Source: Natronorubrum halalkaliphilum (GTDB taxonomy: Archaea; Halobacteriota; Halobacteria; Halobacteriales; Natrialbaceae). Taken from it: DNA of 64,000 nt. The translations under genes were made by a program, and so were the position numbers. This document shows positions 17,394 through 26,190 of this stretch, one piece after another; the first letter of the stretch is position 1, and each line of letters opens with the position of its first letter. The stretch is from assembly GCF_009834785.1 (NCBI RefSeq), contig NZ_WUYX01000015.1:62001-126000 (forward strand), given 5' to 3'. The notes under the pieces were generated by a model, which worked only from the letters and a program-made list of their open reading frames with translations, did no database searches and had not been told where the DNA came from.

Positions 17394-18332
17394 TCAGACG
17401 GGCCGCAAGTGCTCACAGTCGCCCGCAGCCACCGTTACTCGTCCGTCATCAGTTTCGACCACGAGCGCGCCCGACTCGGTGACGTCGACCGCCTCGCCGA
17501 CGATTTCGCCCGCTCGGCGATCGACCCTGACTTGCTGACCCAGCGTCAGCGCCAGCTCTCGCCATGCCGGCACGACGCCCTCGAGATCGGACCGATAGCG
17601 ATCGAACTCCTCCAGTAACCGCTGGACGAACCGACGCCGGTCGACGTCACCTGCTTGCTCTCGAACGCTCGTTGCGCCGTCCGGGAGGGCGTCGGCCTCG
17701 ATGTTCGCGTTGACGCCGATCCCGACGACGAGCCATTCGACGCGGTCCGTCTCGCCTTCCATCTCGGTCAGGATACCCGCCAGTTTCCGGTAGTCGCCGT
17801 CGTCGCCGACCGGGACGACCACGTCGTTCGGCCACTTGATCCGGGCGTCGACCCCGGCTTCGCGGGCCGCTCGCGCCGTGGCGACGGACGCCGCGAGCGT
17901 GTATAGCGGCGCCTTCGCGGGCGCGATCGCGGGTCGAGAGACGACGCTCAGCCAGACCCCGCCCGAGGGGGCCGCCCACTCGCGCTCGAGACGGCCACGT
18001 CCGCCGACCTGTTCGTCCGCGAGGACGGCCGCGTCCGCGGCCCCTTCCGTCGCCAGTTCGCGCGCTCGGTCGTTCGTACTTCCCACCGAGTCGTGGTACT
18101 CGACCGAAAACGGAGCCTCGAGTTCGTACTCGACGGCGGGGCCGGTGTACGCCGTGACCGCGGCCAGTTCGTACCCGTTCGGGCCGCTTTCGATCTCGAA
18201 GCCGGCATCGCGAAGCGCGTCGATGTGCTTCCAGACGGCCGCCCGCGAAACGTCCAGCGACTCGGCCAGTTTCGGCCCCGATACCGCACCGTCCGACAGC
18301 GACTCGAGGATCGATCGTCGCGTCTCGTTCAT
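17394..18332 (-). CDS. birA: Biotin-protein ligase / HTH (BirA, bifunctional)
   Basis: A 312-residue enzyme that activates biotin with ATP and transfers it to biotin-carrier proteins. The N-terminal winged helix (RRSILESLSDGAVSGPKLAESLDVSRAAVWKHIDALRDAGFEI, residues 5-48) indicates a DNA-binding bifunctional form that may also repress biotin genes. The catalytic core has SVGSTNDRARELA, the adenylate loop GGRGRLEREW and KWPNDVVV. The C-terminal SH3-like cap ends at RVTVAAGDCEHLRPV. Length fits the E. coli class. No biotin synthesis or transport gene is adjacent, so any operator lies elsewhere. Confidence 0.95.
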   Translation of the reverse strand: MNETRRSILESLSDGAVSGPKLAESLDVSRAAVWKHIDALRDAGFEIESGPNGYELAAVTAYTGPAVEYELEAPFSVEYHDSVGSTNDRARELATEGAADAAVLADEQVGGRGRLEREWAAPSGGVWLSVVSRPAIAPAKAPLYTLAASVATARAAREAGVDARIKWPNDVVVPVGDDGDYRKLAGILTEMEGETDRVEWLVVGIGVNANIEADALPDGATSVREQAGDVDRRRFVQRLLEEFDRYRSDLEGVVPAWRELALTLGQQVRVDRRAGEIVGEAVDVTESGALVVETDDGRVTVAAGDCEHLRPV

Positions 18333-18585
18333 GCAGCCGAGAGGGGGGCGCTCGCACTTGAATCGGCGGGTTCGACACCGGGCCTTGGCGGGTATCGCGG
18401 TCGATCACCTCGGATGCCGCTCTGCGACCGGAATCTCCGCATACCTCCGGTACTCGAGGACGGGAAGAGATCCCCTGGCCATCGCCCACCTTACGGTCCG
18501 ATCGTTCGGTCCCGTGATCGATCCATAGGCTTTTACGAGTCGTTCCCGGTGGTTCGAATGTGGGTGTGGTACGGTAACAATAACC

Positions 18586-18756
18586 ATGGAACTCGGACGA
18601 CGCTGTACGACCTGTAAACGGCGAATCGACGAGCGGGAAATCGAGCGCTGCGAGACGTGCGGTCGCGACGTCCACGAACCGTGTACCGAATACCGGACGA
18701 CCTTCGAGTGTCGTGACTGCGGGGAGGAGACGGCGATCGGTGCGGTCGAGTTCTGA
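18586..18756 (+). CDS. 56-residue cross-brace zinc finger protein
   Basis: A short gene with four metal-ligand pairs: C7-C10, C22-C25, H30-C33 and C42-C45, that is CxxC-x11-CxxCGxxxHxxC-x8-CxxC. This spacing resembles the interleaved zinc binding of RING/PHD-like or treble-clef fingers. MELGRRCTTCKRRIDER starts the protein and EETAIGAVEF ends it. It has 56 codons plus a stop and haloarchaeal codon use. It is divergent from birA and convergent with tyrS, ending 22 bases before the tyrS stop. Function unknown; by analogy with other haloarchaeal micro zinc fingers it may mediate protein interactions. Confidence 0.75.
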   Translation: MELGRRCTTCKRRIDEREIERCETCGRDVHEPCTEYRTTFECRDCGEETAIGAVEF

Positions 18757-18777
18757 CGGCGTTTTTTCGGCCGACGG

Positions 18778-19758
18778 TCAGTCCCGAATCTCGCGCAACT
18801 TCTCACGTCCCGGCGCGATCAGTTCGTCGAGGTAGCTCGCGAGCGTCCCCTTCGCGTCGGCGGGATGGAGTTCGCCGGACTCGAGGTCGGTGGCCAGGGT
18901 CTCGTAGTCCTCGTAGGTCAGATCGCCGCCGTACTTGTCGGGTCGCTCGACGACGATTTCCTCGAACCGCGGGAAGACGTGGTACTCGAACAGTTCGAGG
19001 ACCGGGTTCTCGAGGTCGCCCTCGGGATCCCGCGTCGGCGGACAGAAGGCCGAGTTGACCTTCTCCTCGAGCTGCTCCGTCGAGTCCTCCATCGAGATAG
19101 TGACCCCCTCGCTCGAGGACATCTTCCCCTCGCCGCTGGTGAGGTCGGCGACGATCGGCGTGTGCAGGGCCGGCCGCACGTCGTAGCCCAGTTCTGGGAG
19201 CTCCTCGCGGGCGAGCATGTGGACCTTGCGCTGGTCTAAGCCGCCGACGGCCAGATCGAGGTCGAGATACTCGATGTCCAGACACTGCATCAGCGGGTAG
19301 ACGACGTGGCTTACCTTCGCGGTCTCGCCGCCCTGAATCTCGGCCATCGCGCGCTGGGCGCGGTTGAGCGTCGTCGCGAGCTCGAGTTCGTGGAGGTCGA
19401 GCGTGTAGTCCTCGTCGAGCTGGAACGACGACCCGTAGACGAACTCCGTCCGGTCCTCCTCGAGGCCGTAGGCGATGAACTGGGCTTTCATCTGCTCGGC
19501 GGTGTCGCGGATCTCCTCGAAGGTGCCCTTGCCGTTGAGGTAGGCGTGGACGTCGGCCAGCAGGACGACGACCTCCATACCGGCCTCCTGCAGGTCGATG
19601 AGTTTGTTCGCGGTGAGCAGGTGGCCGAGGTGAAGCACGCCCGAGGGTTCGTAGCCGACGTAGGCGCGCTTACCCGACGGATCGTCGGCGAGTTCGCGAA
19701 CCTCCTCGTCGGTGACGACCTCCTCGGCGTTTCGCATAATCAGGTCGTAGGTGTCCAT
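18778..19758 (-). CDS. tyrS: Tyrosyl-tRNA synthetase
   Basis: A 326-residue class I aminoacyl-tRNA synthetase charging tRNA(Tyr). Signature motifs: the HIGH-like HLGHLLTANK in YVGYEPSGVLHLGHL, the tyrosine pocket, and the KMSKS variant KMSSSEG. QGGETAKVSHVVYPLMQCLDIEYLDLDLAVGGLDQRKVHMLARE is the archaeal TyrRS core. It has the compact archaeal/eukaryal form without an S4 domain. The start is fixed by a TATA box (19782-19790) 28 bases upstream. Confidence 0.97.
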   Translation of the reverse strand: MDTYDLIMRNAEEVVTDEEVRELADDPSGKRAYVGYEPSGVLHLGHLLTANKLIDLQEAGMEVVVLLADVHAYLNGKGTFEEIRDTAEQMKAQFIAYGLEEDRTEFVYGSSFQLDEDYTLDLHELELATTLNRAQRAMAEIQGGETAKVSHVVYPLMQCLDIEYLDLDLAVGGLDQRKVHMLAREELPELGYDVRPALHTPIVADLTSGEGKMSSSEGVTISMEDSTEQLEEKVNSAFCPPTRDPEGDLENPVLELFEYHVFPRFEEIVVERPDKYGGDLTYEDYETLATDLESGELHPADAKGTLASYLDELIAPGREKLREIRD

Positions 19759-19781
19759 GTATGGACTGAAACCGGAGGAGG

Positions 19782-19790
19782 AATTTATAC
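19782..19790 (-). promoter_or_regulatory. tyrS TATA box
   Basis: GTATAAATT on the minus strand is centred 28 bases before the tyrS ATG. It is the clearest TATA box in this part of the window and indicates leaderless initiation. Confidence 0.65.
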
Positions 19791-19854
19791 CCGATGAATG
19801 CTCGTTTCGACGGCGGGTGTGCGCTCCGTCAGTCCGCGAACGGTGACCGCGGCC

Positions 19855-20040
19855 TCAAAACGGGCTCAGCCGGTCTCGAGCCGTCCCGGCGAGGTAGCCG
19901 GTCGCCGCGCCGACACCGGCACCGACCGCGCCGCCCGCCGGTCCGGCGAGACCGCCGACCTTCCCGCCGGCTTTCGCTCCCTTGGTCGCACCCTTCGAGG
20001 CGTGTTCCGATCGCAGACACGGTGGCTCGAGTCGTGACAT
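19855..20040 (-). CDS. Small glycine-zipper protein
   Basis: A 61-residue protein with repeated Gly/Ala spacing, KGAKAGGKVGGLAGPAGG then AVGAGVGAATGYLAGTARD, which is the GxxxGxxxG glycine-zipper pattern found in membrane-associated or membrane-inserting small proteins. The N-terminus MSRLEPPCLRSEHASKGATK is polar and contains one Cys. No family name is recognised beyond the zipper. It lies alone between divergent genes. Existence is inferred from composition and codon pattern rather than from a strong family match. Confidence 0.55.
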   Translation of the reverse strand: MSRLEPPCLRSEHASKGATKGAKAGGKVGGLAGPAGGAVGAGVGAATGYLAGTARDRLSPF

Positions 20041-20212
20041 CGATCGATAGTTCGATCCGCTGACGGATAACGGTTAGTTTTCGCCACCGATTGGCGAGGC
20101 GAGGACGATCCGCGTAATGTGTGATTCGGCTGCTGTAGTCGGTTTCGTCGTCCCCGCGGCCCGGGATACACCGCGACGTCGGTACAGCAGACCGTCCGAG
20201 CGGTCGTCCCGG

Positions 20213-20557
20213 CTACTCCGATGCCCGCCTGAACGTCGCGACGCCGTTCTGCCGGACGTGGATCCGGTAGCCCTGATACGTGAACTCGAGTTGCGCCTCG
20301 GCCTCCGCGGGCGGGGGCGACGAGAAAAGATCGGCGATCATGTCGTCGATACAGCCGTAGATCGGCGACAGCTCCGTCATGCCGCTCTCCTCGAGTTCGG
20401 CGACGACTTCGACGAGCTGGGTTTCGGGCACGTCTCGGCCGGTATCTAACTCCCGTCTTGTGAGGACGGTTCCAGCATCGTTAGCGTCGCCAGTAGTATC
20501 AGTATCGCCAGTAACGCCGGTATCGTCCGTATCGAACGGATCCGTCGGGTCGTCCAT
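20213..20557 (-). CDS. HalOD1 domain protein
   Basis: A 114-residue protein. The C-terminal half (from about residue 42) matches the halobacterial output domain HalOD1: a helix VVEVVAELEESGMTELSPIYGCIDDMIADLF followed by beta-strands AQLEFTYQGYRIHVRQNGVATFRRA. The N-terminus is a disordered Asp/Thr/Gly-rich stretch containing tandem DT-type repeats. HalOD1 domains occur alone or behind sensor domains in haloarchaea and are thought to act in signalling; no partner is adjacent. A second HalOD1 protein lies at 33941-34228. Confidence 0.85.
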   Translation of the reverse strand: MDDPTDPFDTDDTGVTGDTDTTGDANDAGTVLTRRELDTGRDVPETQLVEVVAELEESGMTELSPIYGCIDDMIADLFSSPPPAEAEAQLEFTYQGYRIHVRQNGVATFRRASE

Positions 20558-20714
20558 CGATACAGATCAGTGAACTGCTACGACCGTAACCGTTGTACCG
20601 GCCTATGCGGGCAGCGGTGCAGTCGACCGTAGACCCGACACAATCGTTTCGGTCCTCGGCGTGCGTATGCCTGCCGAACGCTCAACTCCGCTGTGCCCGT
20701 AAGGATCCGTCTGT

Positions 20715-21368
20715 ATGGGCTACACCGAAGACTTCGTCAACGCCGTGCGTCGGAGCTTCATCCCCCAGATGCACTACCTGCTTCAGGGGAGCTTCGACGG
20801 CTACGCGATCAGCCACACGACGGCCGACGAGTACGCGCTTACGGCCCACTGCGACGAGGCAACGATCGAGGAAATCCTCGATCAACTGGGCTTTTCCCGC
20901 AACCCCATCGCGTCGCTGAAGGTTCGAACCGACGGCAACACCTCGGAAGGGTCGTGGGTCTGGCGACCGTCGCCGCTGGCCGATATGCAACTCCACGTCG
21001 TCCTGCACGAACTCGAGAACGAGGAGGGGATCGACGTCTACGCCCACTGGGAGTGTTCCTGGATTCGTCACCCCTACAAACACTACGTCGCACGCGGCTA
21101 CGACGCCGAGAAAGGCGTCGAACTGGCCCGCCGCTGGCTCACTAGCTACGAGGGCGACGAACTCGAGGGCACCGACGGTATCGACTGCGAGATCGACGAC
21201 TCGATAACGCGGACGGCGAGCGAGTACTTCTCGATGTCGTACTATCAGGTCGAAGAAGCAGTCGCAAGCGTCAGATCTCGACTGCCGTACGTTCAGGGCG
21301 ACGGCTCGCTCGAGATCGACCGGGATGGCGAACGGGACGGCGTGTCGCCTCGGATCGTCGACCGGTGA
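20715..21368 (+). CDS. Conserved-looking haloarchaeal protein, unknown function
   Basis: A 217-residue soluble, acidic protein with regular predicted secondary structure. Visible blocks: FIPQMHYLLQGSFDGYAISHTTADEY, then GSWVWRPSPLADMQLHVVLHELENEEGIDVYAHWECSWIRHPYKHYVA, which is rich in aromatic and His residues, then a C-terminal helix (YYQVEEAVASVRSRLPYV) and a disordered tail. No signal peptide or TM segment. I do not recognise a family. The 157 bases before it contain no obvious TATA box. Codon use matches the neighbours. Confidence 0.7.
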   Translation: MGYTEDFVNAVRRSFIPQMHYLLQGSFDGYAISHTTADEYALTAHCDEATIEEILDQLGFSRNPIASLKVRTDGNTSEGSWVWRPSPLADMQLHVVLHELENEEGIDVYAHWECSWIRHPYKHYVARGYDAEKGVELARRWLTSYEGDELEGTDGIDCEIDDSITRTASEYFSMSYYQVEEAVASVRSRLPYVQGDGSLEIDRDGERDGVSPRIVDR

Positions 21369-21520
21369 GTGGGCGGGAGAAGGGAAAAGAAACTGAGAGA
21401 CGACACGAGTTCCGCAATCCCCGTTGAGAACCGCAATGAACTGTGTATCGCCGTTTGGCGGCCGCCAAATCCGAATGTGGATTTAACACCCCTAAGCAGC
21501 ATGTGTTGGAACAGAGAGAG

Positions 21521-22123
21521 ATGGCTTCCCTCCCGCCCTGGATCGACACCCGGATCGACGACGACCTGAACAGGAAGCTGACCCAGCGACACGTCGTCGA
21601 AACGATGCTCGCAGCCGACCGGCCGTACTTTTCGGCCGAGCAGATCCGCGCTCGGGTGCGCCCGGACGTGAGCAAAGAGACCGTCCGGCTCCGGTTGAAC
21701 GAACTCCTCGAGATCGACGTCATCGCCGCGGATACGTATCCGGAATCGATCACCCTGTACTACGTCAACCACCCGGAATCGCAGTGGCCGCTGACTCCCG
21801 AAGGGAAAGACGCGCTCTCGTACGAGACCCCGCTCGACACCCTCTCGGTCGGCGATTTCGTCCGACTCCGGAATCCGGCCGGGCTCAGGACGCTGGTCCT
21901 CGCCGGATTTCAGTTGAGTCTGGTCCTCTTTGCGGTCGGAATCGTCGCCTCGTTGCTCGCGAGCGATCCGATCGTCCGGAGTTCGAACGCGTACTGGGAG
22001 GCGGCTGGCAATCTCTTCGTCGTCTGTTTCGTTCTGTTGCTCGCCGAGCGGATCGTCCGCAAGCTTCGAAATGACGGCGTAACCAGCGCCGGGGTGCTTC
22101 CCGGCCGGACGCGATCGAACTGA
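21521..22123 (+). CDS. Membrane-anchored winged-helix protein
   Basis: A 200-residue protein with an N-terminal winged helix (RHVVETMLAADRPYFSAEQIRARVRPDVSKETVRLRLNELLEIDVIAADTY, about residues 24-74), a linker, and two TM segments (about 121-144 and 155-176) followed by a basic tail. This arrangement suggests a membrane-tethered regulator or a membrane sensor with a DNA-binding head. The start at 21521 (MASLPPWIDTRID) is used because the sequence before it, although open, has no helix propensity. The following DUF4870-type membrane gene starts 68 bases downstream on the same strand and may be co-transcribed. Confidence 0.75.
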   Translation: MASLPPWIDTRIDDDLNRKLTQRHVVETMLAADRPYFSAEQIRARVRPDVSKETVRLRLNELLEIDVIAADTYPESITLYYVNHPESQWPLTPEGKDALSYETPLDTLSVGDFVRLRNPAGLRTLVLAGFQLSLVLFAVGIVASLLASDPIVRSSNAYWEAAGNLFVVCFVLLLAERIVRKLRNDGVTSAGVLPGRTRSN

Positions 22124-22191
22124 GTCGGTCGCTGGGGCCGCCACAGAGACGAGTCACGAACTGACCCCGCACGATCACCAATATAGACCTC

Positions 22192-23061
22192 ATGCCCACT
22201 GAACACGACAACACGACGACGGCATCGACGACGCAACCAGGCCCGAACGTACTCGAGGAGCGAACGCTCTCGGGAATCTTCGTTCACCTCCTCGGAGTGG
22301 GGACCGGATTCATCCTCCCCGCGCTCGTGTATCTGGTCGCCGAGCGCGAGTTTACGCGCCGAAACGCCCGGAACGCGTTCAACTGGCAGGTGATCGTTAC
22401 CGGCGTCTTCGCCGCGCTCTTCGGGCTGCTCGCAGCCGGATTCGCCATCGATTCGCTGGCTTCCGAGAGTTCGCTCCTCCGGTACCTCGGAATGGCGTTT
22501 GTGCTCGTCGCCGCGATGGGGCTCTTTGGATCCACGCTCGTCGTTCTGGTAAACGTCGTCTTCGGACTGGTTGCGATGGGGAAAGCGATCTTCGGGACCG
22601 CGTGGAGGTACCCGCTCGCTCCAGATGTCGTCGGCTGGCTCGCCTCGAGGGTCCGCAGTGACGTCGGCTGGTGGAAGCTCCTGGCTGCCCATCTCGTCGT
22701 CACGCCGCTGGCTGGTACGTATCTGGCTTGGCTAATACTCGAGCCCGGTGCGGAAGATAGCCCCATGTTTTTCGTCGGCTTCGGGCTCGTTCTGGCGCTC
22801 GTCCTTAGTTCAGTCCTTACGCCGGGCGTGCTCGTCCGTGATATGAGAGTCGTCGCGACGACGAGTACCTCGTGGCAACCGAGTTGGGTCACCTACCTCG
22901 GCGGTCCGGCGGGGATCGCCGCTCTCACCTACGTCGCGGCGACGGTGCAGTTTCACTCCGAAAACCCGTCCGGTGATGCGGTGTACGGCTTCGCGGGCGC
23001 GCTCTGGATCGCCGTGAGTGTCTACCTGTACAGACGGTATCGACGGGTCGACTCGCCGTGA
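22192..23061 (+). CDS. Multi-pass membrane protein with DUF4870-like N-terminus
   Basis: A 289-residue membrane protein with about eight TM segments. The first part, LSGIFVHLLGVGTGFILPALVYLVAEREFTRRNARNAFNWQVIVTG, matches the DUF4870 pattern: a short loop and an N-A-x-N-WQ motif after TM1. The last part is four further TM segments with little family similarity, making it longer than stand-alone DUF4870 proteins, which are about 110 residues. Function is unknown. It follows a membrane-anchored HTH gene on the same strand. Confidence 0.75.
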   Translation: MPTEHDNTTTASTTQPGPNVLEERTLSGIFVHLLGVGTGFILPALVYLVAEREFTRRNARNAFNWQVIVTGVFAALFGLLAAGFAIDSLASESSLLRYLGMAFVLVAAMGLFGSTLVVLVNVVFGLVAMGKAIFGTAWRYPLAPDVVGWLASRVRSDVGWWKLLAAHLVVTPLAGTYLAWLILEPGAEDSPMFFVGFGLVLALVLSSVLTPGVLVRDMRVVATTSTSWQPSWVTYLGGPAGIAALTYVAATVQFHSENPSGDAVYGFAGALWIAVSVYLYRRYRRVDSP

Positions 23062-23180
23062 CAGTCGCTACGAGCCGCGGCCACCCAGGCCCTATCGTCG
23101 CTGTTGAAAGTCGTGACACCTGATCAAACGATAGCGCCGCGAGCAATGTGAGATCCGTTTCAGCGACGACTATACCGCAG

Positions 23181-23957
23181 TTACACTCCGCTTCGAATCC
23201 GGTCTTCCGCATCCTCGAGCGCTGCGTCCCGATCGAAGTCGTCGATGATCGCCCGCAGTTGCTCCTCGTCGGCGTCGGCCAACTCCTGTGCGTGCTCGGT
23301 CATGTTCGGCACCGCGCGGATGATGTTGTCGACGATCGGGATCTCCGCGACCTGGGGCGACCGCGAGAGCGGATTGAGGTCGATCACGATCTCGGTCTTC
23401 CCCATCTCGTTCAGCGCCTCCGCCCGGTCGCCGTCCTCGAGGGGCACGAGCACGACGTCGGCTTCGTAGATCCCGTCGGCGTCGACCTTCGCGCGCTGGT
23501 GATCCAGATTCGGGATCCGGGCGTCGGCCTCGAGCCCTTTGACGTCCTCGGCACCGTGCTCGCGAAGGTGGTCCGCGATGGCCTCGATCCGCTCCGGAGT
23601 GCGGTTGAAGAGGTTGACCTCGAGGTCGGCACCGGTAGCCTCGGCGAGTGCGGTCATCTCGCCAGGGACCAGCGCGGCGACGTTGCCGTTGATCGAGAGG
23701 ACGGGGTGGTCGGCGCAAAGCAAGTGCGCAGCGGCGGCGCGTTCGGCCGCGGCTGCGCTCGGAATGGTCGCTTCGCCGAGCAGGTAATCGAAAGCGCTGC
23801 CGCGACCTTCGGCGTGCATCCCCTGGAGGTGCGTGATCCCCTTCTCGACACCTTTTTCGATCCGGTGGCGCGTGAGCAGGTCCTGATATCTGGGGTGATC
23901 CTCGGGGATCTCCTCTTCGTGCTCGACGTCGGCGGAAACGGTGTCGTACTCGGTCAC
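23181..23957 (-). CDS. 4-phosphopantoate-beta-alanine ligase (phosphopantothenate synthetase)
   Basis: A 258-residue archaeal CoA-pathway enzyme that joins 4-phosphopantoate and beta-alanine using ATP. It replaces the bacterial pantothenate synthetase and pantothenate kinase order. Diagnostic blocks: EDHPRYQDLLTRHRIEKGVEKGITHLQG, GRGSAFDYLLGE, LSINGNVAALVPGEM, LEVNLFNRTPERIEAI, VVLVPLEDGDRAEALNEMGKTEIVIDLNPLSRSPQ and VDNIIRAVPNM. The start at 23957 has a TATA-like CTGTTTTTTATC about 27 bases upstream. Its pathway partner, pantoate kinase, lies about 6 kb away at 29560-30393 on the same strand. Confidence 0.95.
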   Translation of the reverse strand: MTEYDTVSADVEHEEEIPEDHPRYQDLLTRHRIEKGVEKGITHLQGMHAEGRGSAFDYLLGEATIPSAAAAERAAAAHLLCADHPVLSINGNVAALVPGEMTALAEATGADLEVNLFNRTPERIEAIADHLREHGAEDVKGLEADARIPNLDHQRAKVDADGIYEADVVLVPLEDGDRAEALNEMGKTEIVIDLNPLSRSPQVAEIPIVDNIIRAVPNMTEHAQELADADEEQLRAIIDDFDRDAALEDAEDRIRSGV

Positions 23958-24135
23958 GATCGATCACTGGATTCGGCCGATAAAAAACAGACCGATCCGT
24001 CGAACGGATGCGGTCGCGGAATCGTCGACTCGAACGAGCCAGGAGGAGGGTGAATCGGCGGATCGAGGGCGGTTCTAATAAAGGCACGATAGATTTCGGG
24101 TTAAATTACTCCTCCGGCTAGCCCCATCTCCGACT

Positions 24136-24837
24136 ATGGCCACGGACTCTCGGGATCGAGACGCGACGCCGACGAACGACGGCTCGAGCACGGGCAACGG
24201 ACACGCCGCACACCTCGAGCGCAGTCGCACCGTCTGGGACCGGTGGAGTGATTGGTACGGCATGAGCGAGAACGACTTCGAACCGATGCGCGAGGCCGCA
24301 ATCGACCACCTGGCACTCGAGTCGGGCGACCGAGTTCTGGAGATCGGCTGCGGTCCGGGGGTCAACTTCGAGCGGATCCGCGACGACATCGGCACGTCCG
24401 GGGAACTCGTCGCCGTCGACTACAGCCCGGCGATGATCGAGAAGGCGCGAGCGCGGATCGACGCCCACGGATGGGAGAACGTCCACGTTCGACGCGCCGA
24501 CGCGACGACGGTCGAGTTCGAGGAGCCGTTCGACGCGGCGCTCGCGACGCTATCCTTGAGCGTGATGCCCGATATTCACCGAGCGGTCGAGACCGCCTAC
24601 CGGTCGTTGGTTCCCGACTCGACGTTCGTCGTCTTCGACGTCAGGCCCTTTCCCGACGGGCCCGCTCGGGTCCTGAACCCGTTCGTCTGGCGCTTCCTGC
24701 GCTGGTACGCGAACTGGAACCCGGAGGGGGACGTCGTGGCGTCGCTTGATACCGTCTTCGATGCGAGCGAGGTCGCCGACACCTACATGCAGGGCGCCAC
24801 GTACACCGTCGTTTGCGAGAAACGCGACGCGGACTGA
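24136..24837 (+). CDS. SAM-dependent methyltransferase, class I
   Basis: A 233-residue Rossmann-fold methyltransferase. SAM motif I is DRVLEIGCGPGVNFE and motif II AVDYSPAMIEKAR; FDAALATLSLSVMPDIHRAVETAYRSLVPDSTFVVFDVRPFPDG covers motifs III-IV. The N-terminal 35 residues are a disordered acidic extension. It looks like the Methyltransf_11/UbiE type acting on a small molecule or quinone-like substrate, but the target is not predictable. A TTAAATTAC box sits about 30 bases before the ATG. Stands alone. Confidence 0.85.
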   Translation: MATDSRDRDATPTNDGSSTGNGHAAHLERSRTVWDRWSDWYGMSENDFEPMREAAIDHLALESGDRVLEIGCGPGVNFERIRDDIGTSGELVAVDYSPAMIEKARARIDAHGWENVHVRRADATTVEFEEPFDAALATLSLSVMPDIHRAVETAYRSLVPDSTFVVFDVRPFPDGPARVLNPFVWRFLRWYANWNPEGDVVASLDTVFDASEVADTYMQGATYTVVCEKRDAD

Positions 24838-24938
24838 CCGTCCCGACTCCATTATAATTCACGGAGTACGATTTGTTGCTTACTGCTGTGGTAGGAACAG
24901 GGTATACAGTAGCCAGTATCAGAACCCATTTGGGAAGT

Positions 24939-25109
24939 CTATTTATCCATGGCTGACAGCAACTCGATCCCGAAACCAAAAATCCCAATAATGAATCCGA
25001 TCAGCATGATCGTCGCTGCTGTCCCCATTCCAGACGGACTAATATACGCGGAGAAGCCCCCGAACAACACGGCGAGGATACCAAACCGTTGTAATGCTGC
25101 TCCAGCCAT
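24939..25109 (-). CDS. Small two-TM membrane protein
   Basis: A 56-residue protein with two hydrophobic segments (about residues 7-22 and 28-49): MAGAALQRFGILAVLFGGF and GTAATIMLIGFIIGIFG. The region is AT-richer than its surroundings, which may mean recent acquisition or a weakly constrained gene. The start at 25109 (MAGAAL) is preferred because the upstream extension is polar and Cys-containing. No family recognised. Confidence 0.6.
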   Translation of the reverse strand: MAGAALQRFGILAVLFGGFSAYISPSGMGTAATIMLIGFIIGIFGFGIELLSAMDK

Positions 25110-25278
25110 TATAGATCCAGTAAGACTGGCTAAGTAAGTACATTCTGATTGGCAAACACGTAACTTTGGTTTCAGCAATCTACTTTCGATGCTGCTGTTC
25201 AACAAGCACGTGTAGTGAGCACATTTGTCACGCTAAAACACTTCTGAGGAACCGGTTTTTCAGAACTACCGAACCGCT

Positions 25279-25926
25279 CTACGGGCCGCTATCGAGCACC
25301 CCTCCGACCGCGTTCGCCTCGCCGCGACGGACGAGTTCCGACGCTGTCGAGACGGCACAGTCGAGTTCCTCCGCAACTGCCTCGATGCCGCCCTCGCGCG
25401 GGATTTCGTAGAATCCGACCTCCTGGGCGGCTCGCAGTGCGGCCGCCTGTCGATCGGAAACCGACGCGTCGGCGACCGCGATCTCCTGGCTGACCCAGCG
25501 GACGTCCAGTTTCATCCCGTCAGGAACGTCTTCCACGACGGCGGTCAGCGCCGACGGATGGCCGACGACGGTCAGTCGAACCGTTCTGTCCGATCGGATC
25601 TCGATAGGCGGGACGACCACGACGGTCTCCTGTGCGAGCGCGTTCACCAGGGACATCCCTTCCGGCCCGAGGTCTCGGCGAAGATAGAGGAAGAAGCCGT
25701 CCTCGGAAGACGTGATATCGTACTCGAGGACGGTCTCGAGGTCGTCAAGGAACGACTCGTAGGCCTCGGGGTCGCCGTAGACGAACGACGTAATCGTCTC
25801 GACGCCGTCGACTGCCTGTCCGCCGACGATGATCTCCCGGTCGAGATCCGGCGACTCGCAGATGCCCCGATGCAGCGGCGGAACCGCACCCCGGTCGTAC
25901 TGCAGTTCGATACGCATCGATTTCAT
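25279..25926 (-). CDS. Bat-type (HTH_10) transcriptional regulator
   Basis: A 215-residue regulator. The first about 150 residues resemble the sensory module of haloarchaeal bacterio-opsin-activator-like proteins (beta-rich, ending SLVNALAQETVVVVPPIEIRSDRTVRLTVVG). The C-terminal HTH_10 domain reads DRQAAALRAAQEVGFYEIPREGGIEAVAEELDCAVSTASELVRRGEANAV. The start at 25926 is supported by a minus-strand TATA-like TTTTATC (25951-25957) 25-31 bases upstream; an ATG 9 bases downstream is also possible. It lies immediately downstream, on the same strand, of the DUF1508-repeat gene, with 264 bases between them, so it could be related in regulation but is not tightly coupled. Confidence 0.85.
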   Translation of the reverse strand: MKSMRIELQYDRGAVPPLHRGICESPDLDREIIVGGQAVDGVETITSFVYGDPEAYESFLDDLETVLEYDITSSEDGFFLYLRRDLGPEGMSLVNALAQETVVVVPPIEIRSDRTVRLTVVGHPSALTAVVEDVPDGMKLDVRWVSQEIAVADASVSDRQAAALRAAQEVGFYEIPREGGIEAVAEELDCAVSTASELVRRGEANAVGGVLDSGP

Positions 25927-26190
25927 GACGCGAGGGTGTCGCTCGATAGGGATAAAACCCCGATAGAATTCGGGAACAGTCCGACGGCATCGTCGGCGAA
26001 ATCGAGGACACGGTCCGAAACTCCGCTCTCCGTCGATCCCGCCGCGGGCCGCTCCTCGGCGCAACCAGCGGTCGCGTTCGCGACTGGGGCGGCGGTCGCC
26101 GACTCCCGGTATCGTTCTCGTATCAAATCGGGGAAACGCGGCGAAAACAGGCGGCAGCCGATAGCCGACGCTCGTTCAGGCGGGCGACGC

